Origin: Eudorina sp. 2006-703-Eu-15
Lineage: Eukaryota > Chlorophyta > Chlorophyceae > Chlamydomonadales > Volvocaceae
Direction: 5' to 3'
Length of the DNA: 64,000 bases
Assembly: GCA_003117195.1 (NCBI GenBank)
Contig: BDSI01000014.1
Span: 124,001 to 188,000, forward strand
Each line of letters begins with the position of its first letter. Positions within the stretch are counted from its first letter, which is position 1. Of this stretch, positions 41,401-49,082 are shown in pieces. The position numbers were made by a program, and so were the translations under genes. A model generated the notes under the pieces. It was not told the DNA's origin, did no database searches, and saw only the letters and a program-made list of their open reading frames with translations.

Positions 41401-44400
41401 CATTTGTGCCGTCATGGTTGTTGATTAATATCTTCATGGGCCCATGACTAATCCCTGTAAGTATGTCAGTTTGAGGCACGCAGAGCATTACAGTCGCGTC
41501 ATGGACTCATTACCTGATGCGCCAACCATGCATGGCACGTGGACACCACGGCAGGCCCCCACGTACCTTCACCGGTGGCTGAGTCGTACCACTGCCACCC
41601 GAGGCCGTCCAGGTCGAACACAGTGACGTTCCACTGGCGGGACTTGTCGCTCAAGTCGATTGGCCCGTAATAACGCTTGGGCAGGCCCCAAGCAGCACCG
41701 TGCGGCGTCTGGAAAACGTACTGCTGCATCTGGTACGACACAATTCTGCAGATACGGAGAAGCCAGCCATCGAACGCAGTGTTTTACACATGATGCGTCC
41801 ATTATCTAAGTGTTCCTGCAATTTCAGTGGACTTATTACGCCCTGCCCGGAGGCCGCAAAGGCGCCAATAAGTGATTTTGTGCTATTGTTCTCTCTGGCC
41901 TTGCCGGCTAATATAAGCTCCTGATAAGTTGCTGTCATTTTGATACAAATATTGGGTATGCTCTCACAAAATGACTAAAGAAAAATCTGCGTCGAGTCCG
42001 CACGTGCACATAGTAACCCGTTGAAGCCCTCGCTCAGCCTACCTACATTATAACGAAAACGTCTCCTTTTGATTTATTTACTTATTAATTTATTAATATT
42101 AATTTACAATGGCTACTAGTTATAGCGCTTGATTACAGTGCAACACCTTGCGTAAATATCGGAGTCTCGACGGCGCGACCACGACCTCGCGGGTTGCGCT
42201 AGATTTTAAAGTTCTTGTGGAAAACATATAAATAGTCTATATTATATATAGTTACATTTAAATTACTTGGAAAAGCATGTTTTATACAATGTGATCCCTA
42301 TATTACATCTGTCATCAACAAGAACATCACTAATGCAAGGAATTTAGGTAACAACACAACTTAACACAAGGGATTTCAATACATATATCATGAATAGAAT
42401 ATCGTAAGGAGTACGGTGTATACATAATTTAGTGTTGATACTGACGGTATCCTTGCAATTAAAGTAATGAATGAGTAAAAAATGAATGTTCCATCGGACC
42501 CGATCATGGGATCAAGCAGGTACCACCCTACGAGGGTGGTTTCCACACGGCTCCATAACCGCTTGGTTATTTGCTCACCTGTGCCAGTCTTTGCAGAAGT
42601 TGGCGTGCCCAGTCAGATTTCTGTGTTGTGTTAATGAGCAAGCAACAAGGCTTCAGGTGCGAGGATGTTGGGGATGATCACTGTGCACTACAGACTTAAC
42701 ATGTTCACGGTCTGGAACAACTGGATGCAGTTCCGGGTCGAGGTGCTTACGGGTTGCAAAGAAACATTTTGTAACATCAGTGAAAACCCCCGGCGTTGCA
42801 GTGTGTAAACAGACATGTGCTTCGTCTATCTGGAAGACCGCCTGCACCCCTCACATGGTCTTCAGCTTGGTCATCATGAGCCAGGTGCTGGGGATGGGGC
42901 CCTCGATGAGGCCCTCGCCCATCTCGTCGCTCAGGTCCCTGCACAAGCAAGAGATACCATAGTTGACGGTTTCCTTGTTGATCAGCTGCAATTCACGATG
43001 CTAGTGCATCTATCTCTATCGTGTGTGGATACTCACAGGTGTTCCAGGTTCCGGAGCAGCGCCCACTCCGCGGGCAGGAAGCCCCGGACCACAGGCCGAC
43101 CCCGCCACGACGAGGACGGGTGTGAACCGTCCTGCGTGCGCTTGATGGTGATGCGCTTGAGGGTGTCCGGCAGGAAGGGGCGGGCGGCCACGGGGTCAGG
43201 TACGGCAGGCGGCGCGCCCCTGGGGAAGCTCTGGTTGCCGTACTTGACGCTCTCCAGGGAGTCCCTTAGGGCCTGGCTCCACTCGAGGCGCGCCCGCCCC
43301 GACCACCTGTTTGGCAACGACGCGGAGACGTGTGTCATGGGCTGCGCAAGGTCTGTCCGATGTATGAAATGGGCACCAATCAAGGCCCGACTGGGTTTCA
43401 CGGCAGCCATCCTCGCCTCAGTCCCGGAAGCCCCTGCGCTCATGACCCACCTCATGGCGTTCAGCTCCGTGAAGGGCGCGAACATGCACTTCTCCAGGGC
43501 CACGTGGCGTAGCGCCAGGTTGGGGTTGAGGCTGGACACGTTGCGCTGCACCAGCGCCCGGCCCACACCGCAGGGGTCTGCAATAGGAAGCGTGGGGACC
43601 GTTCAGGCGTGCTTGGGATGGCGCTTGCATGTGAGTGCAAGGCCCATCAACGCCCATCATGGCAACGCAAGGCATCGGCACCACTCACCCAGCATCATCT
43701 GGAAGTAGCTGGGCGCGAGGTTGTTTGCGACCTCGCCAGGAAACCCAAAACCCGTCAGGTCAACCTGCCGGCCGTCCAAACGATCGCACTCCCACGTGGC
43801 GGGGTCAAAGCTGCGGACAGCAGAGGGACAGGACGGAGTGGGTGCGCAAACATTCGTTGCAAGTGCAGTTTCATTGGAAACCCCTTTAGGTTATGCATAG
43901 TGTCAACGGTAGCGGCCATGTTACGTAGCAGCGCTTGGGTCCTCCTGGCAGTTTCCAGCAGCGCCTGTCCGAGTCACCTGCCTCAGGCCAACAGATCCCG
44001 CCAGGTACGCACACACTCACAGATCGAACGTCGTGCCGTTCTTGCCACTTCTGTCGGGATATACGGCCAGCAGGCTATGCTCCGGCGTGAAGGAGATGTC
44101 CTCGAAGGCGCTGCAAGTCCGCAGGGCAAAAGACCATACATACAGGAACTGTTTGCGAAAGGCTGCTTCCCTTTGAGGCAAGGCTTATTCTTGTACGGAA
44201 AGTATTGCAATTCGTTCCGGAATGGTGTCTGGTCGAAGCCGCAGGAGATGCATTCAGCACATCATCCAGACACCTGCTCTACGCATAACTCTTTATCAGC
44301 TTTTGTATGAATGCACTAGACCATGGCCAAAACGGCGGGCATGGCGTGGATGTGAAAGGCGCCGTCTTCGGAACTGAAGTCCGCAGCCACCGTCCCAGAG

Positions 44401-46066
44401 TCCCACATCCCGCCCGCATGGCGAGTCCCGTGCTGCTCACATTTCCTCCAGCGGCAGGCACACCAGGTCATCCACCAGGCTGAACTCGGGGGGCTCCCTC
44501 AGGTCAATGGAGGGGTGGTGCCAGGCGGGGACGTGGCGGAGGGAGCTGCGGTCGAAGAATGCGTACACTGCGTCAGCAAGCGCTCACGTACATAGACGAA
44601 TAGTGCAGGCCCTTAAGACAAATAGGCCAATCGGTGAGCATCATCACGTTTTCCGACGCATGCCGGATGGGCCCCAGCTGCAGCCTGCAATCACGGACAT
44701 TGCCATCTGCCGCCGCCTCGTCCCCATGACTCACATGCGGTCGACAACATTGCGAATTGATGCCGTGTGACGTATGTCTTTGTCGTACATGATCCGCCGG
44801 GCAGTGTCGTTCCTGTACTGGGTGCCGGTGACATGGAATATCGAGGTGTTGCTGACCACTCGACAGGACACGGCCAGGTGCGGATCGTCTGCGCCTCCGG
44901 GCGGGATGGTGCCCCGCGCGCTGTATGAGTTGAAATCGCACACGCTTGGTCTCAAAGTCGTGCCCCTGCAGCCAAACATAGGGTACGCGGCTGGATGTAT
45001 GGCAGCCTGCCTAACACTAGTTCCTCCTTTGAAAGGGCTAGGTAAAACGATTAGATGGCGTGGTTTGTTTACACTAGTCGGGAGTACGTTGGCGTGGGGG
45101 TTAGGTTCTAGGGGTGTTTAGTTGAACCATGATGCGGGGATCCAAGCGGGTAAGCCCTGTGCCCGTGTAACCATGTTTTCGCATGCATGATCAGCCGGGC
45201 CGATTGATATCTTGCTTTGTCGCTGGACACTGCCGCTACTGAGCGCATCCATCGGACGGGCGCTGCTGCAGGGGGCGCACGGTTCCTCAACGGAAGGAGC
45301 ATCCTACCAGGTGGGGTAGGCGTTACACCAGTCCGGAACCGCAGCGCTGGGCGGATGGCTGAAGCTGTACGACTGGTCCAGCAGGCTCAGGGCGCAGCAG
45401 GTGATGTTGGGGTCGCTGAGGGTGGCACCTCCCGGCTCACAGTAGGTCTGGCTGACACAGTCGGGGGCGCACTCCGCCGCGGAGGCGTAGTACTGAGCCG
45501 TACAGCGGCTGATGCAGCGCCAGGGTGCGGTCCCAAAGCCGATGCGAGTGGCCACCTCGGGCCGGCTCCAGAAGCTGGCGTTGCCGCTGAGGATGAAGCG
45601 CAGGACCGCCTTGTCTGCACGCGTTCAAGGATCAACCACACGAAAACCGTTTTTAGCCTTGGTTTCACACCACCAATAAGGTGTCCAACAACCGGCCGTG
45701 CATTGTACGGCACATTACCAAGGATCCCAGTTACAACACCTTAGGGTGGTTGGTTCCGAGGCATGGATGACGCCAACTACCCGCTTGGATCCCCGCATCA
45801 TGGTTCAACTAAATCAGTATCGTAGAGGAACACGAAACTGAGTCTTCATTCTTACGTTGCTCATTCAAGTCCCCCGAAGCGTTCCAAGGTCCGTAGGGGG
45901 CAACGGCGCCAGCTGCGCCATGAACGGCAGTGCAAGTGACGCAAATCCACCCCAGCAGCAGCAGGATGCCAAAGGTTGTGCGCCCATGTTGTGAGCCGGG
46001 GCTCCGAGATAGGCTGCTGGTACATTCAAATCGCTGGTCATTCGTTGACAACCTCCGCAAACGCAT
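1812..46066 (-). CDS. Gene 1: giant modular LRR / proline-rich / multi-pass membrane protein (68 exons, 7,075 aa as read here)
   Basis: The ATG at 46066 opens a signal-peptide exon. Five 11-exon cassettes (A-K) follow, then twelve tail exons ending at a TAG at 1812-1814. Every intron I placed is GT-AG and the phases match across each junction; the exon lengths total 21,228 bp, a multiple of three. Cassettes enter and leave in phase 1, so the stalk exon of one cassette splices in frame to exon A of the next. The predicted protein has a secreted arm with LRRs, Cys-rich blocks and stalks, an Ig-like domain, about six or seven membrane segments and a hydrophilic C-terminus. I do not recognise a named family. 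The membrane part could be TRP-like or another polytopic receptor or transporter. The exons are well supported. That all five cassettes sit in one transcript is inferred from splice phase and from the single signal exon. No TGTAA polyadenylation signal is visible on the minus strand in 1-1811. Confidence 0.8.
2695..2990. repeat. GGTCGGTTACC motif cluster in the last intron of gene 1
   Basis: Many direct and inverted copies of GGTCGGTTACCG lie between exons V and W. The motif is the same one that builds the larger hairpin at 4058-4306, so the two are probably related copies of one element. Confidence 0.6.
3731..3955. repeat. GCGTGGACA minisatellite
   Basis: A degenerate array of the 9-bp unit GCGTGGACA is arranged in higher-order blocks with CATGACCGGGTGTGGACAG. 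It lies wholly in the V-W intron of gene 1. Confidence 0.85.
4058..4306. repeat. Large inverted repeat, about 115-bp arms
   Basis: The left arm (about 4058-4170) and right arm (about 4191-4306) are near-perfect reverse complements around a loop of about 20 bp. Each arm is built from GGTCGGTTACC-type units (such as GTCGGCTCGGTTACTGGGTG). It could be a MITE-like element or a palindromic amplification of the motif. It is intronic and would form a strong hairpin in the pre-mRNA. Confidence 0.9.
5255..5335. repeat. GAAGCCACCATAATG triplicate
   Basis: Three spaced copies of (G)AAGCCACCATAATG lie in the T-U intron of gene 1. Confidence 0.8.
5553..10786 (-). CDS. Gene 1 exons Q-T: long low-complexity loop, probably cytoplasmic
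   Basis: Exons are Q 10351-10786, R 8326-9852, S 7416-7876 and T 5553-6747. Q begins QQNDVPVLGPHWKDALG; the GPHW motif recurs in gene 2. The rest is Gly, Ala, Ser, Pro, Gln and charged residues, with runs of HQQQEQQQQRQHQQ type. R carries two GPTFVSKQPP-like repeats and ends with VPRESV; gene 2 has VPRDSV at the same point. T ends WLLYPG in phase 1, as in gene 2. About 1,200 residues separate the third and fourth hydrophobic spans. The acceptors of S and T rest on phase agreement with gene 2 and are the least certain splice sites in the gene. Confidence 0.6.
10885..10935. repeat. AGTTGCTAATCAGTTGGT tandem repeat
   Basis: Two to three degenerate copies of an 18-bp unit lie in the P-Q intron of gene 1. 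Confidence 0.75.
11178..13386 (-). CDS. Gene 1 exons N-P: juxtamembrane helix, Pro-rich insert and first membrane segments
   Basis: Exons are N 13203-13386, O 11686-12685 and P 11178-11347. N ends SGSMLQSAYHIQ. O starts VLAMTANLASPGISPAYRR, contains three near-copies of NGTATTER with N-glycosylation sequons, and then a long PPPP tract. It ends in a hydrophobic span (LLYTLAFAGMITGGLIVAHF) and QFPRAEVDLTG. P has two hydrophobic spans (LLLTAITFYSCLTIAG and AAVAALGGAVVPYTLLVWW) before CRWFLEEV. Gene 2 matches in the same places (NLASPGVSQTYRKL, LPFPRAEVTLAG, LWWLTLCRLYLEEA). The FPRAEV and LEE motifs are the best conserved parts between the paralogs. Confidence 0.75.
11424..11464. repeat. (TA)n microsatellite
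   Basis: About 41 bp of nearly pure alternating TA lies in the O-P intron of gene 1. Confidence 0.95.
13550..13680. repeat. AT-rich intron block
   Basis: Low-complexity AT-rich DNA (ATAATATAAT-like) lies between exons M and N. Similar blocks lie at 20930-21020, 27480-27640, 31740-31990, 32560-32800 and 42050-42480, all in introns of gene 1. No gene is seen in them. Confidence 0.8.
13771..14745 (-). CDS. Gene 1 exons L-M: Ser/Gly linker and Ig-like beta domain
   Basis: Exon L is 14536-14745 and M is 13771-14291. L is a Ser/Gly-rich linker ending GDYLFRIQ in phase 0. M begins VGAKTWYRWVSVDLEPPRL and runs through an INASEPLQPFD segment to MTIPEAAVADLTGN. That order (…SEPV.F…, then V.VP.GAV.D.TGN) resembles bacterial Ig-like domains of the Big_12/Big_13 type. 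The match is by eye only. A Pro/Ser insert (about 40 residues) splits the domain before YVRSCVVVMHALEGTQ. Gene 2 has the same pair at 61514-61660 and 60650-61212. Confidence 0.65.
15032..15068 (+). repeat. Dispersed repeat family 2, copy a
   Basis: GTCACCGATGACCCCCGGGG is followed by TCCACTGCAACATTATT, in the K5-L intron. It shares the core and TGYAACATT end with five other intronic copies. Confidence 0.7.
15268..18482 (-). CDS. Gene 1 exon K5: 1,071-codon hydroxyproline-type stalk with Cys domain
   Basis: The exon starts with the standard AGYTNVIAPDGKCCWDTY block. About 560 residues of Pro/Ser-rich sequence follow, dense in PPPP and SP and including about six copies of a 15-residue unit (PPEPPPPPPSLTGVQ, near 16960-17240). 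A compact domain starts IDCALAGFQASFAIP and carries YCKICGCHV; a second Pro/Ser/Thr stretch then leads to SLEELMTQG and a phase-0 GTAGGG donor. Gene 2 exon K' has the same Cys domain (YCQICGCSV) and a matching end (TLEELISLG). Stalks of cassettes 1-4 lack both. Such sequence is typical of volvocine wall and matrix glycoproteins, and hydroxylation with arabinosylation is expected but not shown. Confidence 0.8.
16960..17240 (-). repeat. Coding tandem repeat of about 15 residues in stalk K5
   Basis: About six copies of PPEPPPPPPSLTGVQ (45 bp) vary mainly at PSLT versus LPLT. It lies inside exon K5 and stays in frame. Confidence 0.85.
18512..18551 (+). repeat. Dispersed repeat family 1, short copy
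   Basis: ACGGGTCCACCTTGTAACGG then TTACATTACATA lies in the J5-K5 intron. It matches the end of the copy near 49040-49082. Confidence 0.7.
18806..23525 (-). CDS. Gene 1 cassette 5, exons A-J (diverged, membrane-proximal)
   Basis: Exons are A 23219-23525, B 22835-23065, C 22512-22616, D 21143-21232, E 20691-20794, F 20173-20299, G 19743-20012, H 19567-19650, I 19224-19265 and J 18806-18984. Phases match the other cassettes. B, D and E are clearly diverged, and E is six codons shorter (34 whole codons against 40); its middle is replaced by GRPTTRAGPGYMPTHS. The introns are longer and show little relation to those of cassettes 1-4. This is probably the founding copy, since it is the one next to the stalk-membrane exons and gene 2 keeps a cassette in the same place. 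Confidence 0.8.
19305..19375 (+). repeat. Telomere-like TAGGGTTT motifs
   Basis: Scattered TAGGGTTT/TAGGG words lie in the H5-I5 intron. They are degenerate and few; a weak interstitial telomeric similarity only. Confidence 0.3.
23604..23645 (-). repeat. Dispersed repeat family 2, copy b
   Basis: On the minus strand, CACCGGTGATCCCTTTGGGG and TCCGCTGTAAC lead into GTTCATTCATTCA. It lies in the intron between K4 and A5. The short CATT-like tail resembles the 3' end of a non-LTR element. Confidence 0.7.
23842..29307 (-). CDS. Gene 1 cassette 4 (exons A-K, long repeat stalk)
   Basis: Exons are A 29001-29307, B 28392-28622, C 28152-28256, D 27651-27740, E 27216-27337, F 26978-27104, G 26575-26844, H 26398-26481, I 26257-26298, J 25872-26050 and K 23842-25443, 1,053 codons in all. 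Exons A-J match cassettes 1-3 closely. The K stalk is expanded to about 533 residues by some 27 copies of a 12-residue motif (LPSTPPATPQPQ). A 44-bp copy of the start of exon A lies just upstream, at 29380-29423. K ends DASEDFNEQ at a GTGAGG donor in phase 1. Confidence 0.8.
23950..24935 (-). repeat. Coding 36-bp tandem array, about 27 copies, in stalk K4
   Basis: About 27 copies of a 36-bp unit encode LPSTPPATPQPQ and variants. Two units are shortened but the frame is kept. The array gives an open but meaningless Gly/Cys-rich frame on the plus strand. Confidence 0.9.
29380..29423 (-). repeat. Partial duplicate of the start of exon A with its acceptor
   Basis: About 40 bp repeat the 5' end of exon A and its CAG acceptor, 75 bp upstream of the real A4 start (29307). 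The flank reads CGAGG, as in cassettes 2 and 5, not the ATGAAC flank of A4 itself. Confidence 0.75.
29671..35747 (-). CDS. Gene 1 cassette 3 (exons A-K)
   Basis: Exons are A 35441-35747, B 34981-35211, C 34685-34789, D 34215-34304, E 32308-32429, F 32070-32196, G 31371-31640, H 31191-31274, I 31061-31102, J 30574-30752 and K 29671-30252, 713 codons in all. All are intact with phases that match the other copies. The D-E intron is about 1.8 kb against 0.2-0.3 kb in cassettes 1, 2 and 4, because it carries AT-rich sequence and a foreign-looking GC-rich block (32867-33960). The F-G intron also has an AT-rich expansion (31740-31990). Confidence 0.8.
30927..30950 (+). repeat. Dispersed repeat family 2, copy c (partial)
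   Basis: GTCGCCGATGACCCGCGGGG then TCTA lies in the I3-J3 intron. The TGTAAC end is missing. Confidence 0.6.
32867..33960. mobile_element. Unidentified insertion-like block in the D3-E3 intron
   Basis: This GC-rich stretch sits in otherwise AT-rich intron DNA and is absent from the same intron in cassettes 1, 2 and 4. Both ends carry similar words (CTCCAAAATAATATTGGAA near 32880 and CTCCAAATAATTTTCTTGGA near 33917, each next to TTTTAGA). It has no long reading frame. It contains two CACCATGGCGC words and copy d of repeat family 2. It could be a non-autonomous transposon or a decayed retroelement. Confidence 0.4.
33291..33321 (-). repeat. Dispersed repeat family 2, copy d
   Basis: On the minus strand, GTCACCGATGACCCGCGGGG is followed by TCCGCTGTAAC and CATCCTAATAATAATG. 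It lies inside the odd block in the D3-E3 intron. Confidence 0.7.
36071..40483 (-). CDS. Gene 1 cassette 2 (exons A-K)
   Basis: Exons are A 40177-40483, B 39696-39926, C 39401-39505, D 38891-38980, E 38547-38668, F 38309-38435, G 37906-38175, H 37724-37807, I 37469-37510, J 36946-37124 and K 36071-36658, 715 codons in all. Each exon has the same length and phase as in cassette 1 except K. Introns are shared with different neighbours. The G-H intron matches cassette 1, the F-G intron matches cassette 4, and the A-B intron matches cassette 3. The donor of exon I is the less usual GTGATT. The K stalk has about 195 residues and ends in an NEQ phase-1 donor. Confidence 0.8.
37277..37312 (+). repeat. 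Dispersed repeat family 2, copy e
   Basis: GGTCACCGATGACCCGCGGG then GTCCGCTGTAACATCC lies in the I2-J2 intron, followed by ATTATAATAATGG. Confidence 0.7.
40809..45614 (-). CDS. Gene 1 cassette 1 (exons A-K)
   Basis: Exons are A 45308-45614, B 44735-44965, C 44441-44545, D 44021-44110, E 43689-43810, F 43451-43577, G 43037-43306, H 42855-42938, I 42579-42620, J 41567-41745 and K 40809-41294. They code for 681 codons. A is Cys-rich (PWRCISRC, CAPDC, TCCAL). G and H carry two plant-type LRRs (FLPAEWALLRNLEHL, then EGPIPSTWLMMTKL). I holds NLTGHANFCKDWH. J is rich in Tyr and Trp (QQYVFQTPHG, GLGWQWYD). K starts AGYTNVIAPDGKCCWDTY and then becomes a proline-rich stalk, the shortest of the five at about 160 residues. 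The I-J intron includes an AT-rich stretch (42050-42480). Confidence 0.8.
45856..46066 (-). CDS. Gene 1 first exon: signal peptide plus NEQ linker
   Basis: The exon starts at ATG 46066. About 31 polar residues are followed by a hydrophobic core (TFGILLLLGWICVTC) and then TAVHG, which reads as a cleavable signal or signal anchor. It ends PYGPWNASGDLNEQ before a GTAAG donor in phase 1. The same PWDAS..NEQ sequence ends the stalk exons of cassettes 1-4, so this exon and each of those stalks can splice to an exon A. The frame stays open upstream to about 46138, but the only ATG there in frame is 46066. An earlier non-coding or coding exon cannot be excluded. Confidence 0.7.
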
Positions 46067-47204
46067 GTATGCCGCTGGCGACGCTGGCCGCGGACTTGCC
46101 GGCCAGCGGACGCCGAAACGGGAACTGAAGTCCAGCAAAGGTTTTATGTGACTGCCCTCATCAAAATTACGAGTGTGTCCGCCGGCTATCCCCCAGCGTC
46201 ATTTAGAGATAGCGCCCGGAATGCTCCCAAGAAGAGAAGCCATAAAGCGATTTCGGTCGACCCGCAGCGAATCAAGTAACCTGGTATGGTAAGTAATTGT
46301 GAATTTGATATAATTTGATAAATGACAGCTCCTGCGGAATTGTGTTCGCCCCTGCTCGGCTGACGCTGCTCCGTGCGGTATGTCGGCCTTGCACTCTAGC
46401 CGCGAACCGGAACCCGCCACATCATCGTAGTTGCTTATTTTACTGAAATGTAATATTTTAACTAAAAAAACGTATGCTGATGGAAAATTAACCAACGGCA
46501 GGGTTTCACCTTGGTCTTGTAATCTTTGCTCGCTCTGTTGTTTGGTCAAGACTACGCGTGCCTGAAAATGACCATAATAGATTAAAAGAACATCTCGAAG
46601 CCAGATGCTCCTGGAGATTGAGCCTTGTTCCGGCTGCAGGCCTCCCGTTATGACTGCCGTTTCGCAGGCGGCAATGATCAGGTGCCCGCAATACCGCGCA
46701 CGCAAATTACGGTTAAATACGTCTCCACTAAGTATAATTTATTGGCTTATGCACTATCAACTCAAGGCGTTCAGGCCGTAGATGTAGCAACAACATCGGT
46801 CCAACCGTCGAGTATGTTTTACCATCCTACATCGCCAATCTAAGAAAATAAATAAATAACTAAAATTAAAATATCTGTCTCGCCATGAAATGTCTGCCGT
46901 GTGATCACCGTGTTGCGCGAACGGGACGGAACTCTCGCGGTGAAAATTAATGATCGTGACACCTCGCGAAGTTTTCGCTGAGTTATGGAGAATTTACAAT
47001 AAATTTATATACACTCAATGCAGAATGTGAGCGCACGCGAAGTTGTCTCCTTTTAGGCTTTTGCCTCCGGCGTTGAAACCTGTCCGCATGGGCATACATA
47101 CATCGCGTACAATCTGACGCCCACCTGATAGATCTCTTCGATAGAATAGTCAATCCATACGTATCAAACCTGGCCAGCCATTTAACTTGAAAATGGGACC
47201 ATCT

Positions 47205-48341
47205 TCAGGCGAATTGTCGCGCGCAGTGACAGTCTTCGCAGCAGGTCGTAGCCTCCCTCCGCACACGGTAGACGGCGGCCTCTGGTGGGCAGCAGCCTCC
47301 AGTACTGACATACTGCGTACACCGGAAATCATAACAAGGCTCCGCATCAAGATAACGGCAACTGGTAGTACTTTTACTTAGCATTCCCCCGTCGACACAT
47401 CCTGAGGGAATCGGGCTTTCTTGTCCGGAGTTGGGAACAGGTCCGGTCATAGTAGGAGGACGGATATCAAGCAAGTTATGAGGCCCGCGGTGAGCGGCCT
47501 CGTCACGTGCGTGTGAAAGAGGATGACGGACCGCCCGCCCTTTATGGGCCGGAATGGCCGGAGTGGCATGTACGTGTGTGTTTCTTACATTGTTCGGGGT
47601 GCATAACCCCGTACGAGCCGTAGGCCCAAGGGCACGCAAAAAAAAGCCTAAAAGCACGCGCATGACATTGCATTAGCAGAAAAAGGAGACTATTACAGTC
47701 CAAAGGGAACGAATGAGTTGCGGTGGGCCCACATGCGCTCCAAGAGCCTTGGTAACCGAGCCGGGTCCCAGGCCATGGCTTCCAGCATGGTAGGCTTCCG
47801 CTGTTACATCCTTCAGAATGGTAGTGAACTGAGGAAAGCCCTCCTCCGCGCGAATAATGTCGCACACAGGGCAATTCATGGTTTCCATCCTCGACTTGAC
47901 CCTCGACCCCACAGCAACGACAGACATGCTGTTCCCCAGGGACATGGTGTGCCCCGACGCCCTCTGTTGACCTTAACCGGCACTGCATTATTTTCGATGC
48001 GCGCTGCAGGGAATGAATACCGTAGCATGTGGCGGCCACATCACGGCTGCGGCGCCTGAAAACGATAGACCCATCCAGTGCTTGTACATTCCAGGCTGCT
48101 TACCATCCGAAGGAAACCCCTCTGGCAAAACCGCAAGGCGCACATGTTCCCAACCGCTCAGCAACTGCTTCCTCATGCTGTCACAATTGACCCTTCAGAG
48201 TGGCTTAGAAAGCAACCAGTCAACACGCTTGTCGATCTCGTCACAGTCGTGCGGCAAACCGCTCCAGACGTCGTAGTCCAAAAAAGAGAGAATCCGCAGC
48301 ACTGAGGTCTCCCGCCCTTTCCATTCGGTATGGGTAAGGGC
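47205..48341 (-). pseudogene. Decayed reading frame, family unknown
   Basis: One minus-strand frame runs for about 379 codons with only four stops (48195, 47988, 47976 and 47673), fewer than expected by chance. Pieces read like protein: FLDYDVWSGLPHDCDEIDKR, LLSGWEHVRLAVLPEGFPSD, NCPVCDIIRAEEGF, and a Cys-rich end (CRYLDAEPCYDFRC, CCEDCHC). There are no convincing introns that remove the stops. I do not recognise it. It could be a pseudogene, a transposon remnant or a poorly resolved spliced gene. Confidence 0.35.
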
Positions 48342-48345
48342 TCAA

Positions 48346-48462
48346 GGGTGATGGAGGATGGGTGTGCAGTCCTCGGTAGGGGGTGATGAGATGAGGCACA
48401 TAAGAGCTATCTAGGCCCGTTGGAACACCTGGTCGGGACTCGGGTCGACCTTGTAACGTTTA
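48346..48462 (+). repeat. Direct repeat / dispersed family 1, copy at the pseudogene
   Basis: About 117 bp (GGGTGATGGAGGATGGGTG to CTTGTAACG) are repeated with mismatches at 48954-49082, about 600 bp away in the same orientation. Confidence 0.8.
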
Positions 48463-48953
48463 ATAATAACGCCGTACCGTGACACACAATTCAGACCCGC
48501 GCCCACTCCTGACCCATCGCTCCCATCGAAAATTGCAATTGATACGTACGAATGAAAGGACACAGTTCCGCGCGTCAAACTGTACCGTACCTTCCAGACC
48601 GTAGGGCGAGGCTCTTATTTTGATCGAGTCAAATTTGATGAATGCGCGCAAGGGTGTGCGCGGTGCAGTGACATTGAAAAGGTCCGCCAGCCGCCAGCCT
48701 AAACCCAAGGCGCCAACAATCGTCGCCGCTATCTAGCACACATGCACTGCAGTGAGAGGTAATCGTACAACATGCCGCTGTGGAAAAATGAAGAGCAAGC
48801 ACAAAATCGTGCAGAGCAGGCGCAAAATCACCAAAGGTGGCAAATTCGCCGCCGTGTGAGTAGGCGGGTCTGGCGCGGTTTCCAGGAGAGGCAATCCTGG
48901 CGCGCTGGTAACCTGGTGTAGTGGCCGGTATGGCTGCGTGACCCCCCCCCCGC

Positions 48954-49082
48954 GGGTGATGGAGGATGGGTGCGCAGTCCTTGGTAGGGGTTGATGAGAC
49001 GAGGCACCTACGAGCTATCTGGGCCCGTTGGAACACCCGGTCAGGATACGGGTCCACCTTGTAACGGTTACATTACATTACA
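48954..49082 (+). repeat. Direct repeat / dispersed family 1, fuller copy
   Basis: This copy ends CCACCTTGTAACGGTTACATTACATTAC. The short ATTAC-type tail suggests the 3' end of a non-LTR retroelement or SINE. It lies downstream of the gene 2 stop. Confidence 0.75.
49068..49082 (-). terminator. Possible gene 2 polyadenylation signals (TGTAA x3)
   Basis: The minus strand reads TGTAATGTAATGTAA, about 380 bp after the gene 2 stop. TGTAA is the usual volvocine polyadenylation signal. The signals lie in the tail of a dispersed repeat, so the assignment is tentative. Confidence 0.45.

Noticed and set aside
19567..46066. Five separate LRR genes instead of one
   Set aside because: Only the first cassette has a signal exon, stalks K1-K4 end in donors instead of stops, and phases join across cassettes. 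Not fully excluded without transcripts.
46199..46705. 168-codon minus-strand frame upstream of gene 1
   Set aside because: It shows no conserved motif and has poor coding character; chance or 5' leader is more likely.
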